A stretch of DNA of 7,716 nt. It comes from Methanomassiliicoccales archaeon (lineage in GTDB: Archaea > Thermoplasmatota > Thermoplasmata > SG8-5). Below, piece after piece: positions 5,712 to 7,716 of this stretch. Made by a program: the position numbers and the translations under genes. The notes under the pieces were generated by a model. The model made no database searches, was not told the DNA's origin, and saw only the letters and a program-made list of their open reading frames with translations. The stretch is from positions 1 through 7,716 of the forward strand of contig DAOVXH010000080.1 of assembly GCA_030636255.1 (NCBI GenBank), written 5' to 3'. Each line of letters begins with the position of its first letter. Positions within the stretch are counted from its first letter, which is position 1.

Positions 5712-6182
5712 ATGGATCATGAGAAATACATGAGAATGGCAATTGCCAAGGCCAGGGAAGGGATTAGTAATGGCCAGACACCCTTTGGAGCATGTGTAGT
5801 GAAGAATGGAGAAGTAATTTCTTGCCAGCATAATCTGGTCTGGGAGGAGACAGATATCACGTCTCATGCAGAAATCGTTGCTATCCGGGAGGCCTGCAAG
5901 GTCCTTGGCACCGTGGACCTGTCTGGCTGTGTAATATATTCCACAACCGAACCATGTCCAATGTGCTTCAGTGCCATACACTGGGCAAAGATTGATGCAA
6001 TATATTTTGGAACAAGGATAGCAGATGCCCAGGAGGTGGGATTCAGTGAACTTACCATATCCAATGAGGAGATGAAATCACAGGGAAACAGCCCTGTCCA
6101 GATATTTGGAGATTTTATGCGCCAGGAGAACAAGGAAGTCTTCATGGATTTCATTGCTAAAGCTGACAAGCGCCTTTACTAA
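5712..6182 (+). CDS. Guanine-deaminase-like enzyme of the cytidine deaminase fold
   Basis: A zinc-dependent base or nucleoside deaminase of 156 residues. Zinc ligands and catalytic acid are clear: HAE (52-54: His52, Glu54) and PCPMC (81-85: Cys82, Cys85). The N-terminus (MDHEKYMRMAIAKA) and PFGACVVKNGEV (24-35) are typical of the GuaD/TadA group. TadA makes inosine-34 in bacterial tRNA and is not expected in archaea, so guanine deaminase (guanine to xanthine) is the better guess. The length equals that of Bacillus subtilis GuaD, and like it the protein ends in Tyr, a residue recalled as closing the GuaD active site. Against this, GFSEL (110-114) replaces the GFDD seen in GuaD, so substrate is open. 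I choose ATG 5712 over a TTG three codons upstream because the TATA-box spacing fits. It could handle guanine released by the opposite-strand operon. Confidence 0.85.
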   Translation: MDHEKYMRMAIAKAREGISNGQTPFGACVVKNGEVISCQHNLVWEETDITSHAEIVAIREACKVLGTVDLSGCVIYSTTEPCPMCFSAIHWAKIDAIYFGTRIADAQEVGFSELTISNEEMKSQGNSPVQIFGDFMRQENKEVFMDFIAKADKRLY

Positions 6183-6184
6183 GA

Positions 6185-6192
6185 TTTTTATT
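6185..6192 (+). promoter_or_regulatory. TATA-like box for the dihydrouridine synthase gene (leaderless)
   Basis: TTTTTATT lies in the 32-base gap after the deaminase stop and is centred about 26.5 bases before the dus ATG. No ribosome site is present. The T5 run may also serve to terminate the deaminase transcript. Confidence 0.5.
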
Positions 6193-6214
6193 CAAAGCTA
6201 CATTCCACATACCA

Positions 6215-7162
6215 ATGAAACTGGGCAACCTTGATCTAAAAAATCCATTCGTTCAAGCGCCAATGGCCGGAGTTACAGACACTGCGTTCAGGACAATAGC
6301 CAGACGTTTTCATGACGGTCTGCTTTTCACAGAGATGGTGAGCGCAGAAGCACTGTGCCGTGGAAACTGGCGAACCCTGAAATACGTGGAAATTCCAAAG
6401 GAACATCGTCCAATAGGCATCCAGCTTGTTGGTCATGACCCTGGAAGAATTGCCCAGGCTGCAGTACTGGCTGAAAAGATTGGCCTGGATTTTATAGATA
6501 TTAATGCAGGATGCCCTCAATTGAAGGTTGTTGGGCCGGGAGCTGGCGGGGCATTGCTGAAAAAACCCGAGAAGCTGGCAACAATAGTCAAACAGGTGAA
6601 AAGTTCTATCTCGATTCCGGTCTCAGTGAAGATTCGGCTGGGCTACAAAAAGGACGAATCATTGGCCATAAGCCAGATGCTTCAGGATGCTGGTGCTGAA
6701 TTTATTACGGTCCATGGCAGAACCGTCGAGCAAAAATATTTTGAAAAAAGTGATTGGCATGCCATAAAAAGAGTTGTTGAAAACCTGGATATTCCTGTGC
6801 TGGCCAATGGTGATGTTAAGAATGAGAATGATGCAATTGAACTGCTGGAAAATACCGGTGCTGAAGGGGTAATGATCGGCCGGGCAACCCGGGGCAGGCC
6901 GGACCTTCCTGGAACTGCATATTCGCTTCTGAAAGATGGAGAATATCAGCGTATGCCGCTTGAGACACTGGCTTCCACCATCATAGACCATGCGGCACTT
7001 GAACAGGAGCTGTTCGGAATTCAGGCAGGAATCAGGCGAATGAGAAAGCATGTGCACTGGTATTTCAGAGCAGCAGGAATAAAGTGCCTGGCCAAGGACA
7101 TTTATCATATTAAGACACTTGAGGAATTAACTGCCATTGTTGAAGGGCACATTCTTAGATAA
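6215..7162 (+). CDS. dus: tRNA-dihydrouridine synthase
   Basis: An FMN- and NADPH-dependent enzyme that reduces uridines in the tRNA D-loop to dihydrouridine. The 315 residues are normal for the DusB-like family. The N-terminal TIM barrel shows APMAGVTD (15-22), a GIQLVG strand (68-73) and DINAGCP (95-101), in which Cys100 is the catalytic acid. The FMN and tRNA contacts follow: KIRLGY (139-144), TVHGRT (165-170) with His168 and Arg169, ANGDV (197-201) and MIGRATRGRP (220-229). The C-terminal helical domain holds RRMRKHVHWYFR near residues 275-286, a usual feature of the tRNA-binding part. All key residues are present. It has its own leaderless-type promoter, and the following arsenate reductase gene begins 31 bases after its stop. 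Which D-loop position it modifies cannot be told from the sequence. Confidence 0.95.
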   Translation: MKLGNLDLKNPFVQAPMAGVTDTAFRTIARRFHDGLLFTEMVSAEALCRGNWRTLKYVEIPKEHRPIGIQLVGHDPGRIAQAAVLAEKIGLDFIDINAGCPQLKVVGPGAGGALLKKPEKLATIVKQVKSSISIPVSVKIRLGYKKDESLAISQMLQDAGAEFITVHGRTVEQKYFEKSDWHAIKRVVENLDIPVLANGDVKNENDAIELLENTGAEGVMIGRATRGRPDLPGTAYSLLKDGEYQRMPLETLASTIIDHAALEQELFGIQAGIRRMRKHVHWYFRAAGIKCLAKDIYHIKTLEELTAIVEGHILR

Positions 7163-7170
7163 TTATTATA
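7163..7170 (+). promoter_or_regulatory. TATA-like box for the arsenate reductase gene (leaderless)
   Basis: TTATTATA begins directly after the dus stop codon and is centred about 27.5 bases before the ATG at 7194. No Shine-Dalgarno site is seen, so an initiation point at the ATG is predicted, as for the two preceding genes. Confidence 0.5.
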
Positions 7171-7193
7171 CCAATAATTCAGATATAGCACTG

Positions 7194-7583
7194 ATGAAAA
7201 ACATCCTATTCTTGTGCGTTGGAAATTCCTGCAGAAGCCAGATGGCAGAGGGATATGCCAGATACTATGGCAAGGACCAGGTTGAAGTTCTCAGTGCCGG
7301 AACTGAACCCGGCGACAAGGTTGCTCCAAAGGCAATTGAGGTCATGCTGGAAAAGGGGATAGTCATTTCTGGCCAGTACCCGAAATTGCTCACTGCCGAC
7401 ATGGTTGAAAAAGCTGATATATGCATTTCCATGGGCTGCGGTGTGGAGGAATCATGTCCTGCTCCATTGCTTGAGAAATTTATTGATTGGGGGCTGGAAG
7501 ACCCCTGGGGCCAGTCAATTGAAAAGTACAGGGAAACAAGGGATGAGATTGAGATAAGAGTGAAAAAATTGTTGGAAGAATAA
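7194..7583 (+). CDS. arsC: Arsenate reductase of the low-molecular-weight tyrosine phosphatase type
   Basis: This 129-residue protein has the P-loop CVGNSCRS (8-15), with nucleophile Cys8 and Arg14, followed by QMAEG. The general-acid DPWG is at 103-106. Two further cysteines, Cys82 and Cys88 in GCGVEESCP, sit where the thioredoxin-coupled ArsC of Staphylococcus aureus has its Cys82/Cys89 relay. These reduce arsenate to arsenite through a disulfide cascade; plain phosphatases lack them, so arsenate reductase is favoured. No arsenite exporter, ArsR or other ars gene is in view, so the resistance context is missing within the window. The ATG start gives the normal N-terminus (MKNILFLCVGN). A TTG 57 bases upstream would overlap dus and add an unrelated tail. 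It is probably expressed from its own leaderless promoter. Confidence 0.88.
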   Translation: MKNILFLCVGNSCRSQMAEGYARYYGKDQVEVLSAGTEPGDKVAPKAIEVMLEKGIVISGQYPKLLTADMVEKADICISMGCGVEESCPAPLLEKFIDWGLEDPWGQSIEKYRETRDEIEIRVKKLLEE

Positions 7584-7587
7584 ATCC

Positions 7588-7603
7588 ACAAAAACTTATG
7601 TAG
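7588..7603 (+). promoter_or_regulatory. BRE/TATA-like element of the tRNA-Ser gene
   Basis: An A-rich BRE-like stretch followed by CTTATGTA (7595-7602) lies about 45 bases before the tRNA. A start near 7625 would give a short 5' leader, to be removed by RNase P. Confidence 0.5.
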
Positions 7604-7643
7604 TACGATTATATCGCCAGTTTACTAAATTAGCAAACTCCTC

Positions 7644-7716
7644 GCGGAGATAGCTCAGCCTGGTAGGGCGCAGGATTGCTAATCCTGTGCTGGTAACAGC
7701 TCGGGGGTTCGAATCC
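7644..7716 (+). tRNA. tRNA-Ser (anticodon GCT), 3' end cut by the window edge
   Basis: Acceptor 5' strand GCGGAGA (7644-7650) is followed by TA (positions 8-9) and D stem GCTC/GGGC (7653-7656 with 7666-7669), with GG in the D loop. The anticodon stem CAGGA/TCCTG (7671-7675 with 7683-7687) encloses TTGCTAA, anticodon GCT at 7678-7680, reading AGC and AGT serine codons. A long variable arm (7688-7702) with stem GCTG/CAGC and loop GTAA is the type II feature expected of tRNA-Ser. The T arm begins GGGGG-TTCGAAT and the window ends two bases into its 3' strand, so the acceptor 3' strand and discriminator base are not visible. No intron is seen in the anticodon loop. Confidence 0.95.

Noticed and set aside
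5712..6182. Deaminase as the tRNA adenosine-34 deaminase TadA
   Set aside because: Archaea do not normally make inosine-34, and the length and C-terminal Tyr fit guanine deaminase better.
6659..7108. 149-codon minus-strand open frame inside the dihydrouridine synthase gene
   Set aside because: It is fully antisense to a clearly conserved enzyme and shows no recognisable motif.
7137..7193. TTG start giving a 148-residue arsenate reductase
   Set aside because: The extra 19 residues have no family counterpart, overlap dus, and would place the TATA-like box inside the gene.
1..7716. CRISPR array, insertion sequence or attachment site
   Set aside because: No regularly spaced direct repeats, transposase or integrase frame was seen. 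The tRNA at the right edge could be an integration site, but its 3' end is outside the window.

Overview
The window looks archaeal, most likely euryarchaeal and possibly from the Thermoplasmata/Methanomassiliicoccales side; that placement is an inference. The signs are TATA-type promoter elements in place of -35/-10 boxes, three consecutive genes whose TATA-like box lies about 26-28 bases before the ATG with no Shine-Dalgarno site (leaderless mRNAs), Shine-Dalgarno sites that read GGTGAT or GAGG elsewhere, and archaeal-type enzyme versions. No mobile element, CRISPR array or phage gene is visible. No gene-free stretch exceeds about 125 bases.

Layout. Positions 1-572 (+) hold the C-terminal part of a membrane-anchored zinc-ribbon-type protein cut by the window edge. 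Convergent to it, positions 601-4741 (-) form a compact four-gene operon. In transcription order it encodes an HD-domain deoxynucleoside triphosphate triphosphohydrolase, deoxyribose-phosphate aldolase (DeoC), a phosphohexomutase-family enzyme and a uridine-phosphorylase-type nucleoside phosphorylase. Spacers are 2-4 bases and some ribosome sites lie inside the preceding gene. Read together, the products could turn dNTPs into free base, glyceraldehyde-3-phosphate and acetaldehyde, provided the mutase acts as a phosphopentomutase.

A divergent promoter region (4742-4865) separates this operon from a + strand series. The first gene there encodes a cysteine-free, membrane-anchored exported protein made of two tandem repeats; its promoter carries a perfect inverted repeat. 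A strong double hairpin follows it. Next come a guanine-deaminase-like enzyme, a tRNA-dihydrouridine synthase and a low-molecular-weight-phosphatase-type arsenate reductase, each apparently with its own leaderless promoter. The window ends inside a tRNA-Ser(GCT) gene with its own TATA-like element.

Most of this is conserved metabolism. The points most worth a second look are the deoxynucleotide-disposal operon with its unusual mutase active site, the two-repeat exported protein with a putative operator, and the alternation of leaderless and leadered gene starts.
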